From positions 2,996,001 to 3,060,000 of the forward strand of contig NZ_CP054424.1 in the NCBI RefSeq assembly GCF_013334205.1: 64,000 nt of DNA, written 5' to 3'. Made by a program: the position numbers and the translations under genes. Below are positions 27,301 to 35,841 of the stretch, one piece after another. Source of the DNA: Rhodoferax sp. BAB1. GTDB lineage: Bacteria > Pseudomonadota > Gammaproteobacteria > Burkholderiales > Burkholderiaceae_C. The notes below the pieces were generated by a model, which was given only the letters and a program-made list of their open reading frames with translations, had not been told where the DNA came from and ran no database searches. Each line of letters opens with the position of its first letter. Within the stretch, counting starts at the first letter, position 1.

Positions 27301-27339
27301 GAAGATCATCGCCCGCGTCATACGCGGTCGATGATCTTC
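27301..27339. repeat. Long inverted repeat embracing the livH stop codon
   Basis: Outer arms GAAGATCATCG / CGATGATCTTC (27301-27311 and 27329-27339) and inner arms CCGCGT / ACGCGG (27313-27318 and 27322-27327) make a 39-base hairpin. The livH stop (27318-27320) lies at its tip. Likely an mRNA 3'-end structure. Confidence 0.85.
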
Positions 27340-28247
27340 TCCCCAAACAAGCCCTGCGGCCGGAACAGCAGGAACACCAGCGCCAGCATGTAGGCGAACC
27401 AGATCTCGATGCCGCCGCCGACAAAGGGGCCCAGGTAGACCTCAGACAGCTTCTCGCCCACGCCGATGATCAGGCCGCCGATGATGGCGCCGGGCACCGA
27501 GGTCAGCCCGCCCAGGATGATCACCGGCAGCGCACGCAGCGCCACCGTGGCCAGCGAGAACTGCACGCCCAGCTTGGAGCCCCAGATCATCCCGGCCACC
27601 AGCGCCACCACACCCGCCACGCACCAGACGATGACCCAGATGCGGTTGAGCGGAATGCCGATGCTCTGCGCGGCCTGGTGGTCGTCAGCCACGGCACGCA
27701 GCGCGCGCCCGGTGGCCGTCTTCTGGAAAAACACCGACAGGCCGGCCACCAGCACGGCGGCAATGGCCGCGGCGATCAGGTCTTCCTGGTTGATCAGGAT
27801 GCCGCCCTCGAACACCGATGCGAAAGCGAAGATCGGCTCCTTGGGCATGCCGATGTCGATCTTGTAGATGTCGCTGCCGAACAGGGTCTGGCCCAGGCCT
27901 TCCATGAAATAGGTGATGCCCAGCGTGGCCATCAGCAGCGTGGCCGCCTCCTGGTTGACCAGGTGGCGCAGCACCAGACGCTCCACCAGCCAGGCCACCA
28001 CGAACATCACGGCGCCGGCCAGCACGAAAGCCACCGTGTTAGCCAGCCAGCGGCTTTCGATGCCAGTCCACTGCGGGATCCATTCGGCAAAACGCGCCAT
28101 GGCCAGGGCCGCGAACAGCACCATGGCGCCCTGCGCGAAGTTGAACACGCCCGAGGCCTTGAAGATCAGCACGAAGCCCAGCGCCACCAGCGAATACAGC
28201 ATGCCGGCCATGAGGCCGTTCAGCAGAGTCTCAAGAAAGAATGCCAT
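27318..28247 (-). CDS. livH: Liv-type ABC transporter permease LivH
   Basis: A 309-aa permease with about eight membrane segments. It begins MAFFLETLLNGLMAGMLYSL, typical of LivH, and contains FKASGVFNFAQGAMVLFAAL and TATGRALRAVADDHQAA (the loop that contacts the ATPase). It ends GLFGEKIIDRV, with the stop inside a 39-base hairpin. It is separated from livG by a spacer carrying an interspersed repeat. Confidence 0.9.
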   Translation of the reverse strand: MAFFLETLLNGLMAGMLYSLVALGFVLIFKASGVFNFAQGAMVLFAALAMARFAEWIPQWTGIESRWLANTVAFVLAGAVMFVVAWLVERLVLRHLVNQEAATLLMATLGITYFMEGLGQTLFGSDIYKIDIGMPKEPIFAFASVFEGGILINQEDLIAAAIAAVLVAGLSVFFQKTATGRALRAVADDHQAAQSIGIPLNRIWVIVWCVAGVVALVAGMIWGSKLGVQFSLATVALRALPVIILGGLTSVPGAIIGGLIIGVGEKLSEVYLGPFVGGGIEIWFAYMLALVFLLFRPQGLFGEKIIDRV

Positions 28248-28288
28248 CAGATACTCCCCCCCGTGGCTCGCTCACTGCGTGTAGCGGC

Positions 28289-28345
28289 CTCCCCCCTCAA
28301 GGGGGCGATGCCAGCGGCCCGGCGAAGCCGGTTCCACGGCATCCC
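28289..28345 (-). repeat. Interspersed palindromic repeat, copy 3 (inverted)
   Basis: On the minus strand the outer stem is ATGCC/GGCAT instead of AACGCC/GGCGTT, a compensatory change that keeps pairing. The inner hairpin CCGGC-TTC-GCCGG is the same as in copy 2. It lies between livG and livH. Confidence 0.82.
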
Positions 28346-28407
28346 CCGGTTGGCATCTTGTGCGCCTAAGGCACGGATTTCAACGTAATGCATCTTCATC
28401 CGCTCCA

Positions 28408-29193
28408 TCAGTGAGATGTGCCCAGATAGGCCCGGATCACTTCCTCGTTGTTGCGCACGGCATCGGGGGTGCCGTCGCCGATCTTCTTGCCGTAGTCCAG
28501 CACCACCACGCGGTCGCTGATGTCCATCACCACGCCCATGTCGTGCTCGATCAGCACCACGGTCGTGCCGAACTCGTCGTTGATGTCGAGCACGAAGCGG
28601 CACATGTCCTGTTTCTCTTCCACGTTCATGCCGGCCATGGGTTCGTCCAGCAGCAGCACCTGCGGCTCCATGGCCAGGGCGCGGCCCAGGTCCACGCGCT
28701 TTTGCAGGCCGTAGGGCAGCTGGCCCACGGGCGTCTTGCGATGCGCCTGGATCTCCAGGAAGTCGATGATGTGCTCGACGAACTCGCGGTGGCGGATCTC
28801 CTCGCGCTGGGCCGGGCCGATGCGCAGCGCCTGCAGCAGGATGTTGCTGCGGATCTTCAGGTTGCGCCCGGTCATGATGTTGTCCAGCACGCTCATGCCC
28901 TTGAACAGGGCCAGGTTCTGGAAGGTGCGCGCCACGCCCATCTCGGCCACCTGGCGGCTGTTCATGTGGTCGAAGGTCTGGCCGCGGAAGGTGATGGTGC
29001 CGTGCTGCGGCGTGTAGACGCCGTTGATGCAGTTGAGCATGGAGCTCTTGCCCGCGCCGTTGGGGCCGATGATGGCGCGGATCTCGTGCTCGCGCACGTC
29101 GAAGGAAATGTCGGTCAGCGCCTTCACGCCGCCGAAGGCCAGCGAGATGTTCTTCACATCCAGGATCACGTCGCCCAGTTTTCTTTGCGTCAT
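28408..29193 (-). CDS. livG: Liv-type ABC transporter ATP-binding protein LivG
   Basis: A 261-aa ATPase of the LivG group: Walker A IIGPNGAGKSS, signature region LPYGLQKRVDLGRAL (degenerate, as usual in LivG), Walker B VLLLDEPMAGMN, and switch His in LIEHDMGVVM. The start at 29193 (MTQRKLGDVILDVKNIS) lies 16 bases after the ligase stop; an ATG at 29250 lies inside the ligase gene. Together with LivF it would energise LivH/LivM. Confidence 0.9.
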   Translation of the reverse strand: MTQRKLGDVILDVKNISLAFGGVKALTDISFDVREHEIRAIIGPNGAGKSSMLNCINGVYTPQHGTITFRGQTFDHMNSRQVAEMGVARTFQNLALFKGMSVLDNIMTGRNLKIRSNILLQALRIGPAQREEIRHREFVEHIIDFLEIQAHRKTPVGQLPYGLQKRVDLGRALAMEPQVLLLDEPMAGMNVEEKQDMCRFVLDINDEFGTTVVLIEHDMGVVMDISDRVVVLDYGKKIGDGTPDAVRNNEEVIRAYLGTSH

Positions 29194-29209
29194 TTGATCT
29201 TCACTCTTC

Positions 29210-31147
29210 TCAGGCGACCTTGGCCGCGCCCGGGTAGCGTTTGGCGTCACGGATGGGCAGCGTGGCCGAGACGGTGCCGGTGCGGCCGTCCTCGAACTTC
29301 ACCTGCGTTTCGATGAACTGTTCCTTGCGACCCTCGTACAGGGCCTCGATCAGCACCGCGTACTTGTCGCCGATGAAACCGCGGCGCACCTTGCGTGTGC
29401 GGGTCAGCTCGTCGTCGTCGGGGTCCAGTTCCTTGTGCAGCACCAGGAAACGGGCAATCTGCGTGTCGGCCATACCGGCCTCGGCCGCCAGGTCCACGTT
29501 GACCTGCTGCACGCAGTCGGCCAGCATGTCCAGCACCGCCGGCTTGCTCGCCAGGTCCACGTAACCGCTGTAGGGCAGGCCCTGGCGTTCGGCCCAGTTG
29601 CCCACCGCCTCGAAGTCGATGTTGATGAAGGCGCAGACCTGACCGCGGCCGTGGCCGAAGCACACCGCCTCCTTGATCTGCGGGAAGAACTTGAGCTTGT
29701 TCTCGATGTAGTTGGGCGCAAAGATGGCGCCGCTGGCCATCTTGCCCACGTCCTTGGCCCGGTCGATGATGATCAGGTGGCCATCCGGGTCGATCACGCC
29801 GGCGTCGCCGGTGTGGAAATAACCCTCGACATCCATCACCTCGGCGGTGGCATCGGGTCGTTTGTAGTACTCCTTGAGCACCGAAACGCCACGCACCAGC
29901 ACTTCGCCGTTGTCGGCAATCTTGATCTCGATGCCCGGCGCCGCCTCGCCCACGCTGTTGAGCTTGACGCGGCCGTTCTTCTGGATGCAGACGTAGGCGC
30001 AGGTCTCGGTCTGGCCGTAGAGCTGCTTGAGGTTGATGCCGATGGAGCGGTAGAAGCGGAACAGGTCCGGCCCGATGGCCGCGCCCGCCGTGTAGGCCAC
30101 CCGGATGCGCGAGAGGCCCAGCACATTGCGCAGCGGGCCGTAGACCAGCGCATTGCCCAGGGCGTAGAGCAGGCGGTCCGTGAACGACACCTTGTGCCCG
30201 TCCAGGATCTCGGCGCCGCAGCGCCGCGCCACGTCCATGAACTGTTTGTAGAGCCAGCGTTTCGGGGCCGCGGCGTCTTCCATGCGGATGGAGACCGAGG
30301 TCAGCATGCTCTCGAACACCCGCGGGGGCGCGAAGTAATAACTCGGCCCGATCTCGCGCAGATCAATGCTCACCGTCTCGGCCGACTCGGGGCAGTTGGT
30401 GGTGAAACCCGCCACCAGCCACTGGGCGATGGAGAAGAGGTGGTCACCCACCCAGGCCGGCGGCAGGTAGGAAATGATGTTGTCCTCGGGCACCAGGCCG
30501 TCCACCAGCACGCCGCCCCGGGCCGCCTCGATGAAACTCTGGTGCGTCTGGCACACGCCCTTGGGCCGGCCCGTCGTGCCCGAGGTGTAGAGGATGACCG
30601 AGACGTCGGAAGGCTGGCCCGATTCGACTGAGTTCCGATAGAAGTCCGGGTGCTGCTGCTCGTACTGGCGCCCCAGCTCGAACAGGCGGGCTATGCTGAT
30701 CAGCCCTTCGTGCTGGTAGTTGCGCAGGCCGCGCGGGTCATCGAAAACGATGTGCTGCAGCAGGCCGGGCACGCTCTCGCGCAGCTCCAGCAGCTTGTCG
30801 ACCTGCTCCTGGTTTTCGGCGAAGGCGAAATGGATTTCCGCGTCTTCCAGCACAAAGGCCATCTCGCTGGCGATGGCGTCCTGGTACATGGGCACGGGCA
30901 CACCGCGCAGGCTTTGCGCCGCAATGAAGGCCTGGTAGAGGTGCGGCCGGTTGTCGCCCACGATGGCCAGGTTCTGCCCGGGCTGGAAACCCAGCGCCGC
31001 CAGGCCGCAGCTCATGAGGCGCACGTCCTCGGCGGCGCGCGCCCAACTCCAGGTCTGCCAGATGCCGTATTCCTTCTCGCGCATGGCCGGGGCCTCGGGC
31101 CGCTGCGCCGCATGCTGCATCAGAAGTCTGGGAAAAGTCGTCTGCAT
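29210..31147 (-). CDS. AMP-dependent acyl-CoA synthetase/ligase (long-chain type)
   Basis: A 645-aa adenylate-forming ligase. The AMP-binding motif is ILYTSGTTGRPKGV, the A5 region LKQLYGQTET and the A7/A8 elements GYFHTGDAG and RAKDVGKMASG, in the usual order. Long-chain or aryl-CoA synthetases of this length are common at the head of Liv operons in Burkholderiales. It is the first gene of the minus-strand operon and is divergent from a Crp/Fnr regulator 145 bases away. Its substrate is probably the acid brought in by the Liv system (inference). Confidence 0.88.
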   Translation of the reverse strand: MQTTFPRLLMQHAAQRPEAPAMREKEYGIWQTWSWARAAEDVRLMSCGLAALGFQPGQNLAIVGDNRPHLYQAFIAAQSLRGVPVPMYQDAIASEMAFVLEDAEIHFAFAENQEQVDKLLELRESVPGLLQHIVFDDPRGLRNYQHEGLISIARLFELGRQYEQQHPDFYRNSVESGQPSDVSVILYTSGTTGRPKGVCQTHQSFIEAARGGVLVDGLVPEDNIISYLPPAWVGDHLFSIAQWLVAGFTTNCPESAETVSIDLREIGPSYYFAPPRVFESMLTSVSIRMEDAAAPKRWLYKQFMDVARRCGAEILDGHKVSFTDRLLYALGNALVYGPLRNVLGLSRIRVAYTAGAAIGPDLFRFYRSIGINLKQLYGQTETCAYVCIQKNGRVKLNSVGEAAPGIEIKIADNGEVLVRGVSVLKEYYKRPDATAEVMDVEGYFHTGDAGVIDPDGHLIIIDRAKDVGKMASGAIFAPNYIENKLKFFPQIKEAVCFGHGRGQVCAFINIDFEAVGNWAERQGLPYSGYVDLASKPAVLDMLADCVQQVNVDLAAEAGMADTQIARFLVLHKELDPDDDELTRTRKVRRGFIGDKYAVLIEALYEGRKEQFIETQVKFEDGRTGTVSATLPIRDAKRYPGAAKVA

Positions 31148-31224
31148 CCCGTTTCCTTGTCTACTCGCCTGAGGTCACTCTGGACCCCGCTTGCAGCCAT
31201 GGTAGGGAGCGATTTGACGTTATG

Positions 31225-31242
31225 TTGTCGTTGCGACGACAA
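31225..31242. promoter_or_regulatory. Perfect inverted repeat between the ligase operon and the Crp/Fnr gene; candidate operator
   Basis: TTGTCGT-TGCG-ACGACAA has 7-bp perfect arms and a 4-base spacer. It lies 51 bases before the Crp/Fnr start and 78 bases before the ligase start. Size and symmetry suit a Crp/Fnr dimer, so autoregulation and control of the Liv operon are plausible. A second small palindrome AGGGT-AG-ACCCT follows at 31246-31257. Confidence 0.6.
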
Positions 31243-31292
31243 TTCAGGGTAGACCCTAGGTGGTATTTTCCCGCCCACACCCCGATGACGCC

Positions 31293-32003
31293 ATGAGCAC
31301 AGAACCCAGCCTGCACCAGCGCCGGCGCGCGCCCACCGAGGCCGAACTCGCCGGCATCCCCTGGCTGTCGCGCCTCACCCCCGAGGAGCGCGCCATCGCC
31401 CTGGCCGACCTGCAGATCAGCGAGGCCCAGGCCGGTGACCTGGTCTGCCGCCTCGGCCGCCCCGTCACCTATTGGTTCGGCGTGGTCGACGGCCTGCTCA
31501 AGATGAGCGGGGGCAGCGCCGACGGCCAGGCCATGACCTTCACCGGTGTGCCGCCGGGCGGCTGGTTCGGCGAAGGCACGGCGCTCAAGCGCGAGGCCTA
31601 CCGCTACAACATCCAGGCCCTGCGCAAGAGCCTGGTGGCCGGCCTGCCGGTGGACACCTTCCACCGCCTGCTGGACCAGTCCATCGGCTTCAACCGCTTT
31701 GTCATGAACCAGCTCAACGAGCGCCTGGGTCAGTTCATCGCGGCGCGCGAGATCGACCGCATGAACAGCCCCGATCTACGCGTCGCGCGCAGCCTGGCCG
31801 CGCTCTTCAACCCCGTGCTCTACCCCGGCGTGGGCGAGGTGCTGCGCATCACGCAGCAGGAACTGGCCTACCTGGTGGGCCTGTCACGCCAGCGCGTCAA
31901 CGAGGCCCTGGCCAACCTGCAGGCGCGCGGCCTGATCCGCATCGAGTACGGCGGCCTGCGCGTGCTCGACCTGGAAGGCCTGCGCTCGCAGCGGCCGACC
32001 TGA
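31293..32003 (+). CDS. Crp/Fnr-family transcriptional regulator
   Basis: A 236-aa protein with a cyclic-nucleotide-binding-like beta-barrel (about residues 40-150, containing VTYWFGVVDGLLKMSGG and WFGEGTAL) and a C-terminal winged helix (RITQQELAYLVGLSRQRVNEAL). It has no N-terminal cysteine cluster, so it is not an Fe-S sensing FNR; the effector is unknown. It is divergent from the ligase-liv operon and likely controls it through the inverted repeat at 31225-31242. Start MSTEPSLHQRRRAPTEAEL chosen because the upstream ATG at 31260 precedes the probable promoter. Confidence 0.88.
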   Translation: MSTEPSLHQRRRAPTEAELAGIPWLSRLTPEERAIALADLQISEAQAGDLVCRLGRPVTYWFGVVDGLLKMSGGSADGQAMTFTGVPPGGWFGEGTALKREAYRYNIQALRKSLVAGLPVDTFHRLLDQSIGFNRFVMNQLNERLGQFIAAREIDRMNSPDLRVARSLAALFNPVLYPGVGEVLRITQQELAYLVGLSRQRVNEALANLQARGLIRIEYGGLRVLDLEGLRSQRPT

Positions 32004-32005
32004 AG

Positions 32006-34129
32006 TCAAAGCGGCACATCCAGGCGCGCACCCAACGTCCAGTTGCGGCCGGGTGCCGGCTCGTAGAACTGGCTGGCCGCCTGATTGACGATGACCGAAC
32101 CAACGTAGCGCTCGCCCCCCGCGTTGTCGATGCGCGCATAGGCCGTCAGCCGGCCCCGGCCCGCGGCCCAGGCCTGGCTGGCCTTGAGGTTGAACACGGT
32201 GTAGCCCTCGGCGCTCGCGGTGTTGGTGTCATTGGCGTAGAGGCGCCCGGCGCTGACGATCTCTACGCCGGCCCGCGTGCCCATACGCTGCGCCGCACGT
32301 GCGGACGGTTGCGCCTGGCTGGTCCACAGCAACTCGGAAAAGATGAAGTTCTGGGGAATGCCAGGCAGCCGGTTGTCAGCCAGCACAGTGAAAGGGGTGC
32401 CCGCGCTGATGTAGGTGAATGACTGCGAGTAGCGCGCGTCTATGGCCGTCGCCGCCAGCGACAGGCTCACCTTCGGGTGGACCAGTGTTCGCCCGGAGAG
32501 TTCCACCCCGCGCCGCTCAGTGCCAGGCGCGTTGGTGTACGCCGTCTGGCCGAAGCTGTTGCGTGCCACCACCACCTCATCCGAGGTGGTGATGTGGAAC
32601 ACAGTGAAATCCAGCCGCGAACCGGCGGTCGGCACCCACTTCAGCCCCGCCTCGTAGTGCCGGCTGGTCGCAGCCCTGAGCGTCGGATTGAACTCGGCCA
32701 GCACGGCGCCGCCGCTCTCCCGGTAGGCCACCTCGGCCAAGGTCGGCGTCTCGAAACCCTTGCCATAGTTGGCATAGAGGTTCATGGTATCGGCCGCATG
32801 CCAGGTCACCCCCAGAACCGGGTTGCTCGCCTGATAACTCACTTGACCTGAGCCGTCTCGCCCGTCCGCCAGGTAATAGTCTTCGCTGACAAAACGCACC
32901 GTGCTGTGGCGCAACCCGCCCACCATCGACCAGCGTTCCGACAGCAAGGCCGTGCCCTGCACGAAGACATCGCTGTTCTCGGCCTGGTTGTCCTCGCTGC
33001 GCGTGGTGCTGGTCTTCTCGCCCAGCGCCGCCACACCGCCCTCGCGGTATTCACGCGAACGGTCGAACTCGTAGCCCGCCACCCAGCGCATCGGCGTGGC
33101 GCCCAACCGCGATAGCGCGTTGTACTGCAGGCCCAAACCATAGTAGCCACGGTCCAGGCCGACCCAGGTGTTACCGGACTGGAACTGCAGGTTGTCGCGC
33201 GCACCGTAGTAGACACGCGCCGTGACCGAGCGGTCCGCGCCAAGTTGGTGGATCACCGAGGTGCCGACCTGACTTTGCGTCACGATCTTGCGCACCCGGC
33301 GGTCGACAGCATTGGTCCCCGCCTGCGTCGGATCCGCCGCCAGCTGCGCCGCCGTCAGGCCCAGCGGGTCCTCGGCCAGCGGCATGTCGAACTGGTTGAA
33401 AACCACATTCACGCGCGTGCCTGCGTCCGGCCCGAAACTCAGCTTGCCGTTGAACTGCTTGCGTTCGGCGGCGCTGTTGTCGCGGTAGCCATCGGTGCTG
33501 AAAGTGCCGTAGTCGGCCACCAGGCCCACGCCGCCAGGACCCGCACCAAGACGGCCTGCGTATTGCCAGTCGGTCCGGCGCATGTCGTAAGAGCCCGTGT
33601 AGAGCTGCGCACCGAACTCCGGCACCTCGGGCGCCTCGCGCGTGAAGGCCTGGATCACGCCGCCGGCCGAGTTGCCGTACATCAGGGCCAGCGGCCCGCG
33701 CAGCACCTCGATGCGTTCGGTGGACGTCAGCGCGATGGACGAGCCCTGGCCTTGCCCGTCGGGTGTGGTGGCCGGGATGCCGTCGATCAGCAGGCGGATG
33801 CCGCGGATGCCGAAGGCCGAGCGCGCGCCGAAGCCGCGGATCGAGACCTGCAGGTCCTGCGCATAGTTCTGCCGGTTCAGGATGGTCAGGCCCGGCACGC
33901 GATTGAGCGACTCCGACAGGTTGATCTGCGGGCCGGCATTCTGGATGGTCTCGCGCTCCACCGCCTCGATGGCCGCCGGTGCGTCGAAGCTGCGCTGCTG
34001 CGCGCGCGAGGCCGAGATCACCACGTCCTCCAGCGTCTGGCCCCAGGCCGGCACGGCGCCCAGGCCGGTCACCAGCAGCGCCAGCGCCGTGCGCATCGGC
34101 CGCAGGCCCGGTTTGTTTGTCTGTTTCAT
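32006..34129 (-). CDS. pqqU: TonB-dependent receptor, PqqU (YncD)-like PQQ importer
   Basis: A 707-aa outer-membrane receptor with a signal peptide ending VPAWGQ, a TonB box (LEDVVISA), a plug domain and a 22-strand barrel. I recognise blocks nearly identical to E. coli YncD: INLSESL-x-x-VPGL, NRQNYAQDLQ-x-SIRGFG, FGIRGIRLLIDGIPAT, TPDGQGQ and the C-terminal YVGSVIVN ... YYEP/FYEPAPGRN. YncD is the established pyrroloquinoline-quinone receptor PqqU. The gene follows a cytochrome c gene and a PQQ-dehydrogenase gene, which fits. Start at 34129 (MKQTNKPG) has GAG upstream; ATG 34150 is an alternative. Confidence 0.85.
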   Translation of the reverse strand: MKQTNKPGLRPMRTALALLVTGLGAVPAWGQTLEDVVISASRAQQRSFDAPAAIEAVERETIQNAGPQINLSESLNRVPGLTILNRQNYAQDLQVSIRGFGARSAFGIRGIRLLIDGIPATTPDGQGQGSSIALTSTERIEVLRGPLALMYGNSAGGVIQAFTREAPEVPEFGAQLYTGSYDMRRTDWQYAGRLGAGPGGVGLVADYGTFSTDGYRDNSAAERKQFNGKLSFGPDAGTRVNVVFNQFDMPLAEDPLGLTAAQLAADPTQAGTNAVDRRVRKIVTQSQVGTSVIHQLGADRSVTARVYYGARDNLQFQSGNTWVGLDRGYYGLGLQYNALSRLGATPMRWVAGYEFDRSREYREGGVAALGEKTSTTRSEDNQAENSDVFVQGTALLSERWSMVGGLRHSTVRFVSEDYYLADGRDGSGQVSYQASNPVLGVTWHAADTMNLYANYGKGFETPTLAEVAYRESGGAVLAEFNPTLRAATSRHYEAGLKWVPTAGSRLDFTVFHITTSDEVVVARNSFGQTAYTNAPGTERRGVELSGRTLVHPKVSLSLAATAIDARYSQSFTYISAGTPFTVLADNRLPGIPQNFIFSELLWTSQAQPSARAAQRMGTRAGVEIVSAGRLYANDTNTASAEGYTVFNLKASQAWAAGRGRLTAYARIDNAGGERYVGSVIVNQAASQFYEPAPGRNWTLGARLDVPL

Positions 34130-34154
34130 GTCGCTCTTTGTTCTTGTCATGGCT

Positions 34155-34469
34155 TCACTGTGACTCGACCCGCAGCTGCAGCGAGGCATACCACTGGGCC
34201 AGGTTGTCGATGTCCTGATTGCTCAGGGGTTTGGCGATCACGCCCATCACCTCGTGCGTGCGCTTGCCGCTGCGGTAGTTGCGCAGCTGCTCCACCAGGT
34301 AGACCTCGGGCTGGCCGGCCAGATGGGGCACGTTGGGCTGCTGGGACAGGCCCAGCGGCCCGTGGCAGACCGCGCAGGCCGTCGCCGCGCGGGCTTTGCC
34401 GGCGGCCACGTCGGCCCAGGCAACGGTGGCGGCCCACAGCAGGAGGCCGCCCACGAGCATGCTTTTCAT
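34155..34469 (-). CDS. Monohaem c-type cytochrome (c553-like)
   Basis: A 104-aa exported protein: signal peptide MKSMLVGGLLLWAATVAWA, one haem attachment site CAVCH shortly after it, and a distal Met candidate in THEVMGVIA. The PNVPHLAGQPEVYLVEQLRNYRSGKR block is typical of cytochrome c553/c4 domains. It probably takes electrons from the PQQ dehydrogenase encoded upstream. The ATG at 34469 has AAGGGA about 8 bases upstream; a GTG at 34484 would lie before it. The gene starts right after an intrinsic terminator. Confidence 0.88.
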   Translation of the reverse strand: MKSMLVGGLLLWAATVAWADVAAGKARAATACAVCHGPLGLSQQPNVPHLAGQPEVYLVEQLRNYRSGKRTHEVMGVIAKPLSNQDIDNLAQWYASLQLRVESQ

Positions 34470-34486
34470 TCGGAATCCCTTCACTC

Positions 34487-34514
34487 AAAAAAACGGAGAT
34501 CGTGCGATCTCCGT
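34487..34514 (-). terminator. Intrinsic terminator between the PQQ dehydrogenase and cytochrome genes
   Basis: On the minus strand ACGGAGATCG-CA-CGATCTCCGT is followed by seven T. It ends only some 15 bases before the cytochrome start, so it may attenuate rather than fully separate the two parts. Confidence 0.85.
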
Positions 34515-34525
34515 CGGGTCTCGGA

Positions 34526-34551
34526 CCGGTGCCGCGCTCGCGCGGCACCGG
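34526..34551. repeat. GC-rich hairpin after the PQQ dehydrogenase stop
   Basis: Arms CCGGTGCCGCG and CGCGGCACCGG (11 bp) enclose a 4-base loop. Together with the terminator at 34487-34514 it forms a double stem-loop behind the dehydrogenase gene. Confidence 0.75.
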
Positions 34552-34560
34552 GTGCAACGC

Positions 34561-35841
34561 TCAGTGGGCGTGGGTCACGCGGTAGATGGCCCCAACGTAG
34601 TCATCCGAGATCAGCAGTGAGCCGTCCTTCATCACGGCCACGTCCACCGGGCGGCCCTTGTAGACGCCGTTCGCATCGAGCCAGCCCTCGGCAAAGACCT
34701 CGGAGGCGCCGGCCGTTCCGTCAGCCTTGACCGGCACGAAGTTGATCAGCGCGCCGCTGGCCTTGGTGCGGTTCCAGGAACCGTGGGCCGCCACGAAGAT
34801 GCCGCCACGGTATTTGGCCGGGAACATGCTGCCGTTGTAGAACGTCATGCCCAGCTGCGCCTGGTGCGCCGGAAACTCCACCTGCGGCCGGGTCCAGCTG
34901 GCCGGTGCCTTCATGTCCTTGAGGTCCGGCGCCGCCCCCGTCCCGGCGATCTGGGTGCTGTTGCCGTGGATGTAGGGGTAGCCGAAGTGCTCGCCCCCAG
35001 CCTTGGTGATACGGTTGAGCTCGCCCGGCGGAATGTCGTCACCCATGCCGTCGGTCTGGTTGTCGGTGAACCAGACCGTCTTGTCCCTGGGGTTGATATC
35101 CATGCCCACCGAATTGCGCACGCCCACGGCCACCACCTCGCGTTTGGAGCCGTCGAAGGGGTCGAGGCGGATCATGCCGCCGATGCCCAGCTTCTCGTAC
35201 ATCGCCACCTTGCCCGCGGGCTGCACGTTGTAGGGCTGGCCCAGGGTGATGTGCAGCTTGCCGTCATCGCTGATGCGGCAAGTGCGCGCGCCGTGGTTGA
35301 AGGACTCCTCCTCCTCGGGAACCAGCTTGCCCTGCGGCACCACCTCGATCACCGCCACGTCCGGGCCTTCGTAGAAGAACTCGGCGGCCGGGAAGTTGAG
35401 CACGCGGTTGTGCTCCGCGACGATCAGGAAGCCGTCCTTGGTCCAGCACACACCATTGGGCACCTTGAAATTGAGCGAAGGCGCAAAGGCCTTGACCTCG
35501 TCGGCCGTGCCATCGCCGTTGCGGTCGGTCACCGCCCAGACCTTGGTCTTGCGCGTGCCCACGAAGAGCATATTGGTCGAAGGCGCCACCGCCATGTGGC
35601 GCGCGTCGGGCACCACGGCGAACAGCTCGATCTTGAAACCCGGCGGCATCTTGATGTTCTTCAGGTTGGCGCGGATCGCCTCGGCGTTGCGCCCTTCCTG
35701 GGGCACCAGCGGAATGTTCAGGTCGGTGGTGGCGACCTTCATCTGCTTGAGTGTGGAGAGATTGTCCTTGCCCGACTGCGCGCTTGCGGCGACGGCGAAC
35801 CCCGCCGCCAGCAGGGCCAGCCCCAGCTTGCGTGTGATCAT
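34561..35841 (-). CDS. PQQ-dependent sugar (sorbosone-type) dehydrogenase, periplasmic
   Basis: A 426-aa exported beta-propeller enzyme of the soluble glucose/sorbosone dehydrogenase family. After a signal peptide ending ASAQSG it shows MPPGFKIELFAVVPDARHMAV, NGVCWTKDGFLIVAEHNRVL, the VGVRNSVGMDINPRDKTVWFT strand, DDIPPGELNRI and a final LLISDDYVGAIYRV. Such enzymes oxidise sugars in the periplasm with PQQ and pass electrons to a cytochrome. A paralogue is encoded divergently at 36184. The exact sugar is not predictable. Confidence 0.88.
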   Translation of the reverse strand: MITRKLGLALLAAGFAVAASAQSGKDNLSTLKQMKVATTDLNIPLVPQEGRNAEAIRANLKNIKMPPGFKIELFAVVPDARHMAVAPSTNMLFVGTRKTKVWAVTDRNGDGTADEVKAFAPSLNFKVPNGVCWTKDGFLIVAEHNRVLNFPAAEFFYEGPDVAVIEVVPQGKLVPEEEESFNHGARTCRISDDGKLHITLGQPYNVQPAGKVAMYEKLGIGGMIRLDPFDGSKREVVAVGVRNSVGMDINPRDKTVWFTDNQTDGMGDDIPPGELNRITKAGGEHFGYPYIHGNSTQIAGTGAAPDLKDMKAPASWTRPQVEFPAHQAQLGMTFYNGSMFPAKYRGGIFVAAHGSWNRTKASGALINFVPVKADGTAGASEVFAEGWLDANGVYKGRPVDVAVMKDGSLLISDDYVGAIYRVTHAH

